A stretch of DNA of 61,907 nucleotides, taken from assembly GCA_000482145.1 (NCBI GenBank), contig AUXH01000032.1, positions 1 through 61,907 on the forward strand. The letters are read 5' to 3'. Positions 47,701 through 56,883 of this stretch are shown here, in pieces (positions within the stretch are counted from its first letter, which is position 1; the number at the start of each line of letters is the position of its first letter). A program made the translations under genes and the position numbers. The DNA is from Strigomonas culicis. Taxonomy: Eukaryota > Euglenozoa > Kinetoplastea > Trypanosomatida > Trypanosomatidae. Under the pieces are notes generated by a model. It saw only the letters and a list, made by a program, of their open reading frames with translations, was not told the DNA's origin and ran no database searches.

Positions 47701-48923
47701 ATGTACTCCCGCATCGCCTCCGCCTCGTCGCTGAGACGGTTGATGCGCTCGCTCTGCCGCGCCGCGTTCGTGGTGACCGCCTCCAAGGGTATGATGCAAC
47801 GGTCCTGGACCGTGCGGGCCATCTCGCCGAGTGTGGTGTTGATTTGATCCGCCACGCTGGCAAAGTTGCTCTGCTGCGCGTTGAACTGCGCGATGACGGC
47901 CTGGGCGCCTGCGTGGATCTGGCTCTGCAGCCCGTTGACCTCTCCTTCCAGCTTGCCGTTCAGGTCGAGCACGCTCGCGCGCCAGCTCACGTCGATCGTC
48001 TCCATCTGGCCGTCGTGCTTCGAGAGCTCCTGGATGACCTGCTGGTGGGCGGCGCGCTCGCGGCTCTCGAGCGCCTGCAGCTGCTGCGCCACAGCGTTGA
48101 TGTCCCCGGACAGCGTGTTGTGCGACGACAAGATGGAGCTGCGGAGATTGCCCTCCATCTCCTCCATTCTACTGCGCACGGTGTTCATGTCGTTCTGCTC
48201 TTGCGCGTTGAGTTGCAACACCTCGCCCTGCACGCGCTGGTCCAAGGCGAGCAACGAGTCGTTCTGGCTCTGCACCGCCGCGCGCAGCAGTCCCTCCAGG
48301 TGCGCGTCGCCGCTCTTGATGTCCGTCGACAGGCCCCCGTGCACGTCTTGCAGTGCCTGCCGCGTGCCTGCCTCCAGCGCGTCCGCCCGCTGCCGCACCC
48401 CGGCGATCTCCAGCGACACCTGCTGCTGGTACGCCTCCAGCGACGCCCGCGCGTTCGTGTCGACCGCCTGCAGAGAAGCAACCTGGCCCTGGTGCGCCGC
48501 TTGCAGCGCGCGGATCGCCTCCTCGTTCGCGCGATCGGACGCCTGCAGGCGCTGATAACAGTTGGCAATGTCGCCTTGCGTGCGGCTCTCGATGCCGCGC
48601 ACGACGGCGTCGTACTTCTGGTCGATCCCCTGCAGCGCGCTCTGTGTGCCCTGATGGGCCGCCTCCAGCGCCGCGACGCGGTCGCCGTGGCTGCTGAACG
48701 CCTCATTGATGCGCTCGAACTGGGACATGATACCGCTGCGATCGTTCAGCAGAGCGGCCATCTGCTGCTGCGTCGTCTCGGAGGTCCGCCCGTCCGTGCT
48801 CACCCGCTGCTCCACGTCGCGCAGCCGGAGGAGAACAGCGGACATGGTCTGCTCCTGCTGGCGGATAATATCCTCTAGTGACGAGCATCGCGCAACGAGC
48901 GAGTTCACGACGTCTACGTTCAT
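44793..48923 (-). CDS. Very large coiled-coil protein with disordered tail, function unknown
   Basis: The 1376-residue product has about 600 residues of nearly continuous coiled coil (from RCSSLEDIIRQQEQTM) made of Gln-, Ala- and Leu-rich heptads, with periodic SLQAVDxNARASLEA-like and LLALDQRVQGEVL segments. It is followed by a short coiled block at about 840-920 and a low-complexity tail to the end, rich in Ser, Pro, Gln and Thr, with LRPATTSTLKPAAT-type repeats. Residues 660-710 hold an imperfect tandem repeat (EGR-x-PEGRD-x-E/Y). No motor, kinase or membrane segment is seen. The frame opens six codons earlier at GTG; ATG at 48923 is used. Likely a cytoskeletal scaffold, not demonstrated. 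Confidence 0.82.
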   Translation of the reverse strand: MNVDVVNSLVARCSSLEDIIRQQEQTMSAVLLRLRDVEQRVSTDGRTSETTQQQMAALLNDRSGIMSQFERINEAFSSHGDRVAALEAAHQGTQSALQGIDQKYDAVVRGIESRTQGDIANCYQRLQASDRANEEAIRALQAAHQGQVASLQAVDTNARASLEAYQQQVSLEIAGVRQRADALEAGTRQALQDVHGGLSTDIKSGDAHLEGLLRAAVQSQNDSLLALDQRVQGEVLQLNAQEQNDMNTVRSRMEEMEGNLRSSILSSHNTLSGDINAVAQQLQALESRERAAHQQVIQELSKHDGQMETIDVSWRASVLDLNGKLEGEVNGLQSQIHAGAQAVIAQFNAQQSNFASVADQINTTLGEMARTVQDRCIIPLEAVTTNAARQSERINRLSDEAEAMREYMRTFSQEVDRTTAQFRQIIEAAVRASHGDLLERINTVAAASALRADPDEVYAQINAALMKVWNDVGSTYTTQRDLNAVQNQIARLEDAVRVEILSLVQKHSEVLSKLNETEQRYRTSMAVAPPQRVMSSRPQDVRSASMNRMPSSIANRPIADASGTDGGRRETVHDPEVSTDEMRSLTDMATKSAQTAEEAEFRCASSLNETKPILEIVMRLQAAMEKQKKEIARLVGAYNEMHNRTDAVFAAQAQDRYEGRATPEGRDQDEGAGAAPIRDSYDGRAPPEGRDRYDAAAAEQGRDRVEGIFTARPRSQSPRESVSPPLPANTQLRRVSGLVNKHEFILRRGSVDGSNDSPTTITYDPFAETNSTSVVPSEILLPTHHFLRKREYNTFKEYMGREIEAIWGEIKKMRRGDGVTKEEVEMLNSRNKMDTVQIVLAAMSNQERELVNNLQSIQSQLNATLKRSSGASPIKVMHGDGFTDFEALRSTLLSGPGVQLPLALQQAAQGSKLGTKALTMQGFAEERRMSPVRTSSALGTAGAHSSNKPEFTSFLSSGNFEKALPVELVRPTYRRRSAGGGENGAAPQADDVNGENSPTGKLKDAKDAASFHTLSLPDMVRHASHSTAEGKDDQKGAHSPRQDDVHNHLENSSATRGPFHETVPYERASRPYIGGPSGGLIESRDAPVLTARNSADALGFPLYPPLAQSYHQHPYGASLTQSLLRGSNPFYAMIPPPNAYREATTAHLLNEIDAIEKQIDLLSHPVALAAPAAPTVTSTLRPATTSTLKPAATRAQSPSRISIPKPQEPARTLATLNSPSIHVKPAAQSHHLVPLATTPGSTAPYRGAPEQRAESQRSTIGVSQRKQNGTTNGGSQPKQAQDRQSTPPQTYTSSPQSRSQSTPLPPVRLPPAHKENLTSNVAMPRPKTTLTQSPRSNVGPMRVLSNGHMYQTSSPSQPLKSTISSMGARAQSPQQK
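46818..46972 (-). repeat. Imperfect tandem repeat within the coiled-coil gene
   Basis: A unit of about 70-75 bases containing CCCTCGGGTG, GCGCGGCC and TCGTAG elements occurs about two to three times, giving in-frame copies of a Arg/Glu/Asp/Gly-rich peptide (YEGRATPEGRD, YDGRAPPEGRD and a diverged third copy). The copies differ at several positions, so it is an older or selected duplication. Confidence 0.65.
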
Positions 48924-48987
48924 AATCGCCAACGTAGACACTATAGGTGAACGTGGGGGGAATGACTATGTACAATAAAGTATAAAC

Positions 48988-49024
48988 CCACACACACACA
49001 CACACACACTCACACACACACACA
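48988..49024. repeat. (CA)n microsatellite
   Basis: About 18 CA units with one interruption (ACT). Confidence 0.88.
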
Positions 49025-49163
49025 AATAGAAAAAGGAATACAAACAAAAATATATATATAATAAAAGAGGAGGGTAAACAAAAAAAAAAAGTGAATATGA
49101 ATGTGAAACAACAAAATGCGAGCTGTATGGTCTGGAAAATGTAGCAGTGAGCTCTTACCAGCC

Positions 49164-49193
49164 TAATAATAATAATAATAATAATAATAATAA
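49164..49193. repeat. (AAT)n microsatellite
   Basis: About nine to ten AAT units, reading as (ATT)n on the transcribed strand, in the spacer upstream of UTP13's neighbour. Confidence 0.85.
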
Positions 49194-49559
49194 GGAAATA
49201 GAGAGGAAAATGAAGAGGAAGAGAGCAGACTTGCAAGTATAAACAAAAATACACACTCCCATCGAGTAAGGAGAAGCAGGGAGGGAGGGGTACATACACA
49301 CCCGCACACACATACACACGCATGTACATGTATCACAAAACGATTGTGTGCATTTTTATTATTATTATTCTTAAGGTAGAACTCATATGAAACAGTTACT
49401 TACTCGTTTAATTATCAAAGACAAGAATTAATACCCATCATCCGGGAAAACTAAACAACAACGAACAAAAAAAAAAGAGAGAAAGAATCCTTTTTTTTTT
49501 TACAACAGAGGCTACTGGAGAGAACAAAAGGCAACAACGCCAATGGAGCGCATCCAACA

Positions 49560-52379
49560 TTACTGTACTTTCTTCACGACCGCGTCCGCTCCCTCCTCCT
49601 CGCCTATCGTCTCACGAGCACGCTTGAAGCAATCGTACGGTGGCAGCACACTAAGGGCCTCTGGTGTGAGTGAGCGCGTGACGTAGTCCATGTAGTAGGT
49701 CATGTGCAGCAGGTTGTACTGCCGCTGCGTATGCCGCATCGCGTAGGAGAGCAGTGGCTCAATGAGTCCCCGCACGTAAGGCAGCGCGAGCACTTCCTTG
49801 TAGTGGAAGCACGACAGGAAACAAAAGGTGACGAGGTTCGCGACGTGGCAGTGGCGGCTGTTGGTCATCCACTCCCGCGTGAACTGCAGCAGCCGCTGCA
49901 GCTGCTCCCCGTCCAGGCTGCGCAGGAGCTCGTCCTTCAGCTGCGCCTCGCACGCGGCGGCGTCCTTGGAGCACCACTGCACCAGCACCTGGCGCAGGTG
50001 CCGCGGGTGGTTCAGCCGCAGCGCGAGAAGGAAGGCGCGCGCGAACTCGCTCTTGCGCATCGCATTCGCGAGCTCCTGCTCCTTCAGGATCGTGTCGTCC
50101 CGCACCTCCCGCACGCGCCGCGCCTCCTCCGCCGTGTAGTCCTCCGAGGCGATGAGAACGCCGGCGGCGGATCCGGACAAGAAGACGGTTTCGTCGTCGC
50201 GCTCGAGCACCGAAAGGACCCAGATCTTCTCTTCGTGCAGCTCCGCCGACCAGACCGACTCGGACGTGTTCACGGCCCACACACGCAGCACGCCCTCCGC
50301 GTCGCCCGTCACGATCTGCGTCCCGTGGTTGAAGAAGGAAACCTGCAGAAGGGCGGTTTTGTTCACCTGCAGCGTCTTCACGCACGTGCGCGAGACCAGC
50401 GACCACAGCCGCACCGTGCCGTCGTTGGACGCCGACGCAAGCACGCGGTCGGCCGACGAGAAGGTGAGGGCCGAGATGCCGCGGCGGTGCCCCTTCAAGG
50501 ACGCCTCGCGGTACAGCTTCTTCCCCGTGACGCTCCACACATTCACGCTCTTGTCCTTCCCCCCGGTCGCGACGTACTGGTCGTTGGGCGCTACCGCGAG
50601 CGCGTAGACGGGTCCGCTGTGGGCGCTCGCGATGCCGTCGCGGTGCGTCAGCTCCTGCTCCGGCGCCGCCGCCTGACGGGCCTGCGCGGCGTCCCATAGG
50701 CGGAGGTTCTCATCGGCCCCCACGGAGAAGAGCAGGAAGTACGTGTCCGACGGCTTCATGTTAAAGCTGATGGAGGTGATCTCGGCCGTGTGGCCGCGCA
50801 CGCCCTTGGCCACGCAGCTCCAGCTCTGGGTGTCCCAGAAACGCACGACCTGGTCCTTCCCCGCGGTGGCCACCATCGCCGCGTCCGGGCTGACGGCGCA
50901 CGTCAGCACCGTGTCGGTGTGTCCCTGCAGCACGCGGGACGAGAGACAGCACCCCGTGTGGTCGTACAGCCGCACGTCCTTGCTGTTGTTCACGACCATG
51001 TACTTGTACGGAAAAGAGTCCGCAAATGTCTTGACATCCAACACCTGGTCAAAAAAGCTCACGATGGTGCTCACCACACGGTGCGCCTTTGTGTTCGCCT
51101 CGGGCTCAATGCGCGCAATGTTGAAGCCGGCGTCCGCCGCGTAGAGGCCGGCGTCACTGCGGCCCGCGTCAACGAAGAAGCTGTGTGCGGAGTCGAAGAC
51201 CCCTTTCGGCTTGCCCCGCACGATGAGCGAGCGAACAAAGGACTCCTCGACGTTGTCCATCAGATCGGCGGCGGGCGGCTTGGGCAGCCGGTGCTGCAGC
51301 TGCGCCGCCTCCGTCTCGCTCACGCCGTAGCTGGCGACGATGCCGTCCATGGACCCCACGTGGAGGGTGTGCGTGCGCTCGAAGACCGCGCTGGAGACGT
51401 GCTCCTTCACGACGATGGCGCGCCGCTCCTCCAGTCGCTGCGCCTTTGCGTCAAAGGACAGGATGGACAGGCGTCGGTCTCGGGCGATCGTGAACATGCA
51501 AGAGCCGTCCTCGCTGAGCGCAACGGCCTCGACGGCCTGCACGTGACTCCGCGTGTGGCAGAGCAGCACCTTCTCCACAAAGTCGAACACCGCCACGTGG
51601 CCCTCGAAGGAGCCCACAATGAGGTACGCTTCCTGCGCGTCTAGAAAAAGGGTGTGCACAACGGAAGTGAAGGGGGAGTTGAAGTTGTGCGTCAGGTGGT
51701 GGTGAAAGGCGTTCCACACCTTCACGCCGCCGTCGGTGGACCCCACCACGAGGTACAGCCCGCTCGGGGAGAAGTGCAGGGTGGAGATGGCCTGCTGAGC
51801 CGCCGTCCAGCTGACCACCTGCTGCATCTCGTACCGTCGCTCTTGCTGCGCCTGCGGGGTCGCGGGCACCTCCCCCTCTTCGGCCTGTTCGTCTGCCTTT
51901 GCGGGGCTCTCCGGCAGTGCGGGGGGCGCGAGGAGGTCGACGCGCAGCAAGAAGATCTGCAACTGGCGTGTGCCCACCGCAACGTAGCTGCCCACAGGCA
52001 CGTGGCTATCGGCGCCGGGGGCGGCGGGCTCCGCGGGGTCGTTCGGGGCGTCCTTTTCGCGCCGCTTCGCCACCGTCTTTCGCGTCGCCGGCTCTCCAGG
52101 CGGTGCCGCCGGGCTCAACACGGACACGGTGTCCAGGCACAGAATGACATCGTCCAGTGGCACCGTGAAGGAGCAGAGCGTCTTTCCCGTTTCGGTCCGC
52201 AGCACGTTCACCGTGTCGCCGCAGATGGTGACCAGGCACTCCTCGTAGTCCGTGGGGGAGAGCGGCGCTGTCCCGGATGGGTCCGCCGGCGTGCGCGGGA
52301 GGGCTATGGTCGCAATGTTGCCGCCACTGTAAATGGGCCGCTGCTCCCAGCGAGTCCTAAAACAGTTTTTGCCTTCCAT
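49560..52379 (-). CDS. UTP13: U3 snoRNP protein UTP13 (TBL3 orthologue)
   Basis: The 939-residue product is a WD40 tandem-propeller subunit of the UtpB module of the small-subunit processome, acting in nucleolar 18S rRNA maturation. Seen: an N-terminal propeller with a long Pro/Ala insert (about 105-205); then repeated WD units (GHTDTVLTCAVSPDAAMVATAGKD, GHTAEITSISF, AHSGPVYALAVAPNDQYVATGGKD, GHRRGISALTFSSADRVLASASND); and a C-terminal helical Utp13 domain (ELANAMRKSEFARAFLLALRLNHPRHL with LVQWCSKD). These strongly favour UTP13/TBL3 over other WD40 proteins. The frame begins with TTG 15 codons before; ATG at 52379 gives MEGKNCFRTRW. The acceptor is unclear; an AG near 52430 is a candidate. 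Codon use is very GC-rich. Confidence 0.9.
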   Translation of the reverse strand: MEGKNCFRTRWEQRPIYSGGNIATIALPRTPADPSGTAPLSPTDYEECLVTICGDTVNVLRTETGKTLCSFTVPLDDVILCLDTVSVLSPAAPPGEPATRKTVAKRREKDAPNDPAEPAAPGADSHVPVGSYVAVGTRQLQIFLLRVDLLAPPALPESPAKADEQAEEGEVPATPQAQQERRYEMQQVVSWTAAQQAISTLHFSPSGLYLVVGSTDGGVKVWNAFHHHLTHNFNSPFTSVVHTLFLDAQEAYLIVGSFEGHVAVFDFVEKVLLCHTRSHVQAVEAVALSEDGSCMFTIARDRRLSILSFDAKAQRLEERRAIVVKEHVSSAVFERTHTLHVGSMDGIVASYGVSETEAAQLQHRLPKPPAADLMDNVEESFVRSLIVRGKPKGVFDSAHSFFVDAGRSDAGLYAADAGFNIARIEPEANTKAHRVVSTIVSFFDQVLDVKTFADSFPYKYMVVNNSKDVRLYDHTGCCLSSRVLQGHTDTVLTCAVSPDAAMVATAGKDQVVRFWDTQSWSCVAKGVRGHTAEITSISFNMKPSDTYFLLFSVGADENLRLWDAAQARQAAAPEQELTHRDGIASAHSGPVYALAVAPNDQYVATGGKDKSVNVWSVTGKKLYREASLKGHRRGISALTFSSADRVLASASNDGTVRLWSLVSRTCVKTLQVNKTALLQVSFFNHGTQIVTGDAEGVLRVWAVNTSESVWSAELHEEKIWVLSVLERDDETVFLSGSAAGVLIASEDYTAEEARRVREVRDDTILKEQELANAMRKSEFARAFLLALRLNHPRHLRQVLVQWCSKDAAACEAQLKDELLRSLDGEQLQRLLQFTREWMTNSRHCHVANLVTFCFLSCFHYKEVLALPYVRGLIEPLLSYAMRHTQRQYNLLHMTYYMDYVTRSLTPEALSVLPPYDCFKRARETIGEEEGADAVVKKVQ

Positions 52380-52783
52380 CGGTAGGAGGGCAATGGGATA
52401 AGCGGAAAGATGGAGAACAAACAAATAGGCTCAAGCACAGGATACCTTCCCTACAATTACAACAGCGAGGTGACGCGTATGTAGGTAAGAGAACTACAAA
52501 AAAAAAACACTTTCAAGAAGAAGGAGGAAAATCGGTGAGAAAGGAGACAAGTAGTTTTATCCAGTGTGTTTTATAATCCTTACTATTATGATGGATTGTT
52601 CATGTAGCCTTCTCTTGTCCAAATTATATTGCTGTGTTCCTTGCACATGCATAATGAAGCTTCTACGCGTCTCTACGAAGCGGAGAAAACCAAGACGATT
52701 AAAGTCACAGCAAGAAAAAGAACGAGCGGAACCGGATTTCCTTCACAGAGAAAGAACGAAAAAGAAAGGGAGTATATACAATA
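52380..52783 (-). other. Intergenic region, no gene seen
   Basis: The UTP13 leader lies here. Immediately upstream of its ATG the minus strand is pyrimidine-rich (52381-52425) without an AG before the start, so the acceptor may be nearer 52430. An A run sits at 52498-52507. Confidence 0.4.
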
Positions 52784-54616
52784 TTACAACGCGCTCTGCT
52801 CCCACTCGTCCATGCCACCCCCATCGTGGACGTTCTCCTCCGCCAGCCCTGGAATGAGCTCCCCAATGTTGGACACGTTCACGGCCCCTGCGCCCCGCCC
52901 GCGCAGCGCACGCTCCAGCGCGTTCGGGACGGTGGTGCGCTCCGTCACTGCCGGCGCGCGGCGCCGCTTCGCCGTCCGCGCCAACTCGAGTTGCGCAATC
53001 TCTTCCGCGGTGCGCGGCCGCCCGCGGTTCCACGCCTCGCCGTACTGCGTCTCGCCCATCTGGTACCGCCGGATGCGCTCCTCGTTGTCAAGGATCAGGT
53101 ACGACTGCACATCGGTGATGTCGTCCGCCTCCTCATCCTGCAGCACGACGATGTCCCACGGGAGCGCGTAGCGGCGGTCCGGGTCCCAGAGGAGGTCCTG
53201 CACCATCGACTGCCGCTCCGTCTCGTTGTCCAGCGGCGGCCCCGCTGGCAGCGGCGGGCTCATCGTGTCGCCGAACTGGTCGTACTCGTTCTGCGTCGCG
53301 TACGGGAAGCTGCCCGGCGCGCCGTCCATCTGGAAGTCGAAGTCCTGCCGCAGCCCCTCGACCTCCGCCTCCTTCATCAGCTCCTGATACCGCGCCGTCG
53401 CCCGCTGCACCTCCTCGGGGTCGTCCATGTTGACGGACAGGTGGCTCTCCGACCGTCGGGACTCCGGCTTGACGAGCAGCCGCTCCTCCTCCTTGCGCAC
53501 GCTCTGCTCGATGCGGCTGGACGCGATCGGCTTCGTGTTCGGGAGGCCGAGAATGAACAGCTGCTGCTCCGCCGTGATGTGGGCCAGGTCCAGGTTGCTC
53601 TCGGCCGGCACGATGCCCTCGAGCTCGCAGTGCTTCTGGATGAACCAGCGCCACTTCTGGCAGCGCTCCGCCGTGGCCGGCTGCGACAGCTTCGCCTCGG
53701 CGACCAGCTCGTAGTACACGGAGGAGAGCTCGCGCATCTCCGCGTGCATGTCCTCCTCCGTCGGCTTGCGGCTGGAGCTGCCGAAGGCGGGGGGCAGCGT
53801 CGCGTCCGTCGGCTGGTAGTCATCGATGCTCTCCAGCGCGGCCGCCGGCGTCGCCGCGAACTCCTGCAGCCTCCGCGAGATGGTGGGCGCGGTGAGGCGC
53901 ACCATGCCGCACACCTGTTCCGGGCTGCGCGGGATGTTGAACATGTAGCAGGCGACGAGCAGCGCGGCGGCACAGACACCCATCGGCCGCCGCCCGCAGG
54001 AGATCCAGTCGTCCTTCATGATGCGCAGCACCTTCAGCGCGCAGACGACGACGTTCGTCGTCTGCTCGCCGAGGTTCAGATTGTCCGCAAAGCGCTGCAC
54101 GAGGAACGAAGGGTCCGCGACGGGCAGCTGCGTGTGCGTCGCCTCGCAGATGTGCTTCACGAAGGACAGGATCGTCTGCGGGTTGTCCTTGTGCACGTTG
54201 GTGAAGTCGTAGATGACGTGCGACGTGTGCTCGCGGCGACAGATGGCGTACAGACAGGCGCACAAGATCGCCGAGCGGGTGCCGGAGATGGCCCCCACGT
54301 TGAGGGCCGTCTTGTAGATGCCGAGGGCCATCTCAACAATATCGTCGCGGATCTCCAGCTCGCGGGCGATGGCCAGCATGCCGCGGCGCGCCACGTCCAC
54401 ACACGGCCGCGCGTGACTCGAGCTGACGCCGTGGTAGGAGTGGGACGGACGGTAGTTTCCGCGCGCAGCCCCGGCACCGGCGTTCGTACTGCGGCCAAAG
54501 ACAGGGTCCAACTCGAGTTGATCATTCACCAAAATGTCACCGCAGAGGGTGCAGTGGGTCGTGTTATGGTCCCGGTCTACGAAAAGAGCAGAAGTAGGGT
54601 GTGTGCAAGCAGACAT
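52784..54616 (-). CDS. BRF1: TFIIIB subunit BRF1 (RNA polymerase III initiation factor)
   Basis: The 610-residue product resembles the TFIIB-related factor that recruits RNA polymerase III to tRNA, 5S and small RNA genes. Seen: a zinc ribbon at 4-28 (CTHPTSALFV, HCTLCGD); two cyclin-like repeats (MLAIARELEIRDDIVEMALGIYKTAL and a second with GRRPMGVCAAALLVACYMFNIPRS), and a SRRLQEFAATP segment; then a C-terminal half with conserved ESNLDLAHI and an acidic block around ALPWDIVVLQDEEADDITDVQSYLILDNEERIRR, which fits BRF1 homology block II. TFIIB would lack that tail. Length matches BRF1 (about 600-680). Start ATG at 54616, acceptor about 54678. A 649-codon open frame opposite is a shadow. Confidence 0.9.
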   Translation of the reverse strand: MSACTHPTSALFVDRDHNTTHCTLCGDILVNDQLELDPVFGRSTNAGAGAARGNYRPSHSYHGVSSSHARPCVDVARRGMLAIARELEIRDDIVEMALGIYKTALNVGAISGTRSAILCACLYAICRREHTSHVIYDFTNVHKDNPQTILSFVKHICEATHTQLPVADPSFLVQRFADNLNLGEQTTNVVVCALKVLRIMKDDWISCGRRPMGVCAAALLVACYMFNIPRSPEQVCGMVRLTAPTISRRLQEFAATPAAALESIDDYQPTDATLPPAFGSSSRKPTEEDMHAEMRELSSVYYELVAEAKLSQPATAERCQKWRWFIQKHCELEGIVPAESNLDLAHITAEQQLFILGLPNTKPIASSRIEQSVRKEEERLLVKPESRRSESHLSVNMDDPEEVQRATARYQELMKEAEVEGLRQDFDFQMDGAPGSFPYATQNEYDQFGDTMSPPLPAGPPLDNETERQSMVQDLLWDPDRRYALPWDIVVLQDEEADDITDVQSYLILDNEERIRRYQMGETQYGEAWNRGRPRTAEEIAQLELARTAKRRRAPAVTERTTVPNALERALRGRGAGAVNVSNIGELIPGLAEENVHDGGGMDEWEQSAL

Positions 54617-55106
54617 CGCAACGCGAGACCGACTGGACCTACGTGTTTATCTATAGAAGTGTCTATTGTTCTCGGCGCTATGAATCAGAAAAGGGAAAAC
54701 AGAAGAAAAACTGAACCAACGAGAAAAAAAAAAGGAAGCCTGTTTACTGTTATTGTTGTTACTTTTCCTTTCTAGGTGTGGTTTCTTTTTTTTTTTCCAG
54801 CAAACAAACAAAAAAGACACAACCGAACACAACATAAAAGAAGAGGGAGAGAGAGAAAAAGGAGATAGAATATTAATGCTCATCTGTCTCTCCGTGTACT
54901 CCTATATGGTATGTATTCACAACTCAACAACTACAAAAAAAAAAAAATGTAGTAGATACTATCTTTTTTTCTTTTTTTGCATTGCTTCTTGTTTGTGAAA
55001 GCAACAGGCTTTAATCGCACAAAGGAAAACCAAAATGATTATAATACTAATAATGTGAAAGCACGCCGAGGAACGGTGGACAGCAGCGACGGAGGAGCGA
55101 GCCTCG
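54617..55106 (-). other. Intergenic region, no gene seen
   Basis: AG at 54678-54679 after a long minus-strand pyrimidine tract (54683-54735) is a strong BRF1 acceptor. The spacer is otherwise AT- and T/A-run-rich, in contrast with the very GC-rich genes on either side. Confidence 0.5.
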
Positions 55107-56249
55107 CTAAGGCGCCATCATGCCGCCCGGCGTGATAAAAGCCTGGAAGACAAAGCGGTACTGCGACTTGAGCTCCCGCTCTGTCAGTTGGTGTGCGCGC
55201 AGACAGATCGCCTCGAGCTTCCCGTAGAAGGTGAACATGTAGGCCGGCCGCTCGAAGAAGACCTCGACGACCACCTCCGTCGTGCCGGAGACCTTCTGCG
55301 TCCAGCCGATGATGCGCTGCCGCATGCTGTGCGGGATCTCGTGCGGCAGCAGCTCCAGATACACTTGCCGCAGGAGCTCGCCGACCCGATCGACGATGGA
55401 GAGATCGGTCGACTCGCGGCGGAAGTGCTCCCACGGCCGCGGCACGGCGTACTGGCAGAGGCAGTCTTTCAGCTCGACGAGGCCGCTCGCGCCCTTGACG
55501 CTCACCTCGTGCGTCGCGGCGAGGGGGAGGCCCATCGCCTCCAGGTCCGTGCGCAGCGAGAAATAGAGCTCGCGGTGCTTGGGCGACTGCACCTTATCCA
55601 TCATGGTCAGCGCGAGCACCACCGGCAGCTCGCGCGCCGCCGCGCGGTGCACCACCTCGCGCGCCACCCGCTTGTGCTCCGGGTCGACAAAGCCGAGGCC
55701 GGCGGGCAGCGCGAGGAGCACAAGGTCGGCCGCGTACAGCGAGTCCCACGCGCGCGCCGACGAGGCACCGTGGCGGCGCCGGTCCTTCTCGCCGTCGATG
55801 ACCACGATGCCGGGCGTGTCGAGCAGCAGCAGCTGGAAGTTGTGCACCGTCGCGACCGCCTTGGTCCAGTCGGTGGTGCTGCCGTGCCGGCTGCTCACGG
55901 CCCCGACGTGGCTCAGCGCCAGCGCGTTCACGAGCGCGGACTTGCCCGCGTTCTGCGGGCCAAGGCACGTCGCGCGCAGCACGTGCGGGTTGGGCGGCTG
56001 CGCCACCGTTCGCGCGGTCCGCGCCTCGGCGGCGAGCACCGGCGGCAGCACCACCCACCGCTCCCGGTCCAGCAGCGGGAAGGCGACCTCCACCGGCGTG
56101 TAGGCGCGCTTCTTGTAAATGCGGTCAAAGCGCTCCGAGACCGCGTCGAGCGCGTCCTCCTTGCGCTCCGCGAGCACCGACGCGACCCGCTGCTCCCACC
56201 TCCTCCTGTTGTGCAGGGTGCTGCGGCGAGCGCAGGTTCGCAGAAACAT
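55107..56249 (-). CDS. Era-type GTPase, probably mitochondrial ribosome assembly
   Basis: The 380-residue product has G1 GPQNAGKS at 97-104, the G2 region with paired Thr at 124-126, G3 DTPG at 144-147, and the helix ARAWDSLYAADLVLLALPAG. The G4 site reads TMMD (215-218) instead of NKxD, a change that should weaken guanine recognition. The C-terminal region (LRQVYLELLPHEIPHSMRQRIIGWTQKVSGTTEVVVEVFFERPAYMFTFYGK) is the KH-like domain of Era, with the LPHEIPHS motif matching the Era LxxEIPYS motif. The N-terminus is Arg-rich (MFLRTCARRSTLHNRRRW), consistent with a mitochondrial presequence. Human ERAL1 and bacterial Era bind the 3' end of small-subunit rRNA. Acceptor at 56258. Confidence 0.87.
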   Translation of the reverse strand: MFLRTCARRSTLHNRRRWEQRVASVLAERKEDALDAVSERFDRIYKKRAYTPVEVAFPLLDRERWVVLPPVLAAEARTARTVAQPPNPHVLRATCLGPQNAGKSALVNALALSHVGAVSSRHGSTTDWTKAVATVHNFQLLLLDTPGIVVIDGEKDRRRHGASSARAWDSLYAADLVLLALPAGLGFVDPEHKRVAREVVHRAAARELPVVLALTMMDKVQSPKHRELYFSLRTDLEAMGLPLAATHEVSVKGASGLVELKDCLCQYAVPRPWEHFRRESTDLSIVDRVGELLRQVYLELLPHEIPHSMRQRIIGWTQKVSGTTEVVVEVFFERPAYMFTFYGKLEAICLRAHQLTERELKSQYRFVFQAFITPGGMMAP

Positions 56250-56883
56250 GTGAGAGACTAGAGGTTGAGGAGCGAGTGGATGTCCGCTTTGCAGTATTCA
56301 CGCAGACAAGCTTTTGCACCAACAATTTAACACCACTGTGTTTAATGAAAGTGAACAAAACAAAAAAGCAGAAGAGACAAGATCACAAGAAGGAGAGCAC
56401 ACATGTTAACACAAAAGGTTCATATATGAGTCACACTAACGAGAGCGCATGCGATACATGTTCTCCTTCTCTCGATTTGACAACGCTGCTAAAGGGAAAG
56501 AAATAAAAAAAACTCATTACGTCACACAAGTGCAATTTGAAAGGAGGAAAAAAAAATAATAAGTATTTATAAGGGAAGGATAAGTTTTTTTTTATTGCTG
56601 TTGGTGTTGGTGTTGTCGTTGTTGTTGTTTTTTTTTTTTGTTAGTATGTTTCGGTTTTGTTTGATTGTTGCTTTACGTGATTGAGCCGCAACTCAACCTG
56701 TAAATATAGACGCAGCTCTATTAACAAGCAGAGATTAGAATATATATATACGATCCGTTTGATTAGCGATTCGCTTTATTTTTCGTTTTCTTTTTTTGTT
56801 ATAGTGGGTGTTATTGCTGCTGTAGTGTTGGCGGGCCTGTTTGTCTCTTTCACCGACCGCCTCTAGGGTCGGTCGACGATGTT
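56250..56883 (-). other. Intergenic region, no gene seen
   Basis: A 634-base AT-rich gap. AG at 56258-56259 is a near-ideal Era acceptor, only nine bases upstream of the ATG and right after a pyrimidine tract. T runs at 56587-56594 and 56628-56639 and A runs at 56505-56511 and 56549-56556 are the other contents. Confidence 0.5.

Larger units (their letters stand above)
48924..49559 (-). other. Intergenic region with CA and AAT microsatellites
   Basis: A 636-base spacer with (CA)n at 48988-49024 and (AAT)n at 49164-49192. An AG near 48941 may be the acceptor for the coiled-coil gene. A T run on the plus strand at 49492-49501 lies near the UTP13 stop. No gene was seen. Confidence 0.5.

Noticed and set aside
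47307..48878. 523-codon plus-strand open frame opposite the 1376-residue coiled-coil gene
   Set aside because: Its His/Leu/Arg-rich sequence mirrors the Gln/Ala heptads of the coiled coil; no family motif is seen.
52826..54775. 649-codon plus-strand open frame opposite BRF1
   Set aside because: Arg/Leu/His/Val-rich shadow; BRF1 motifs lie in the opposite strand and its start is well supported.
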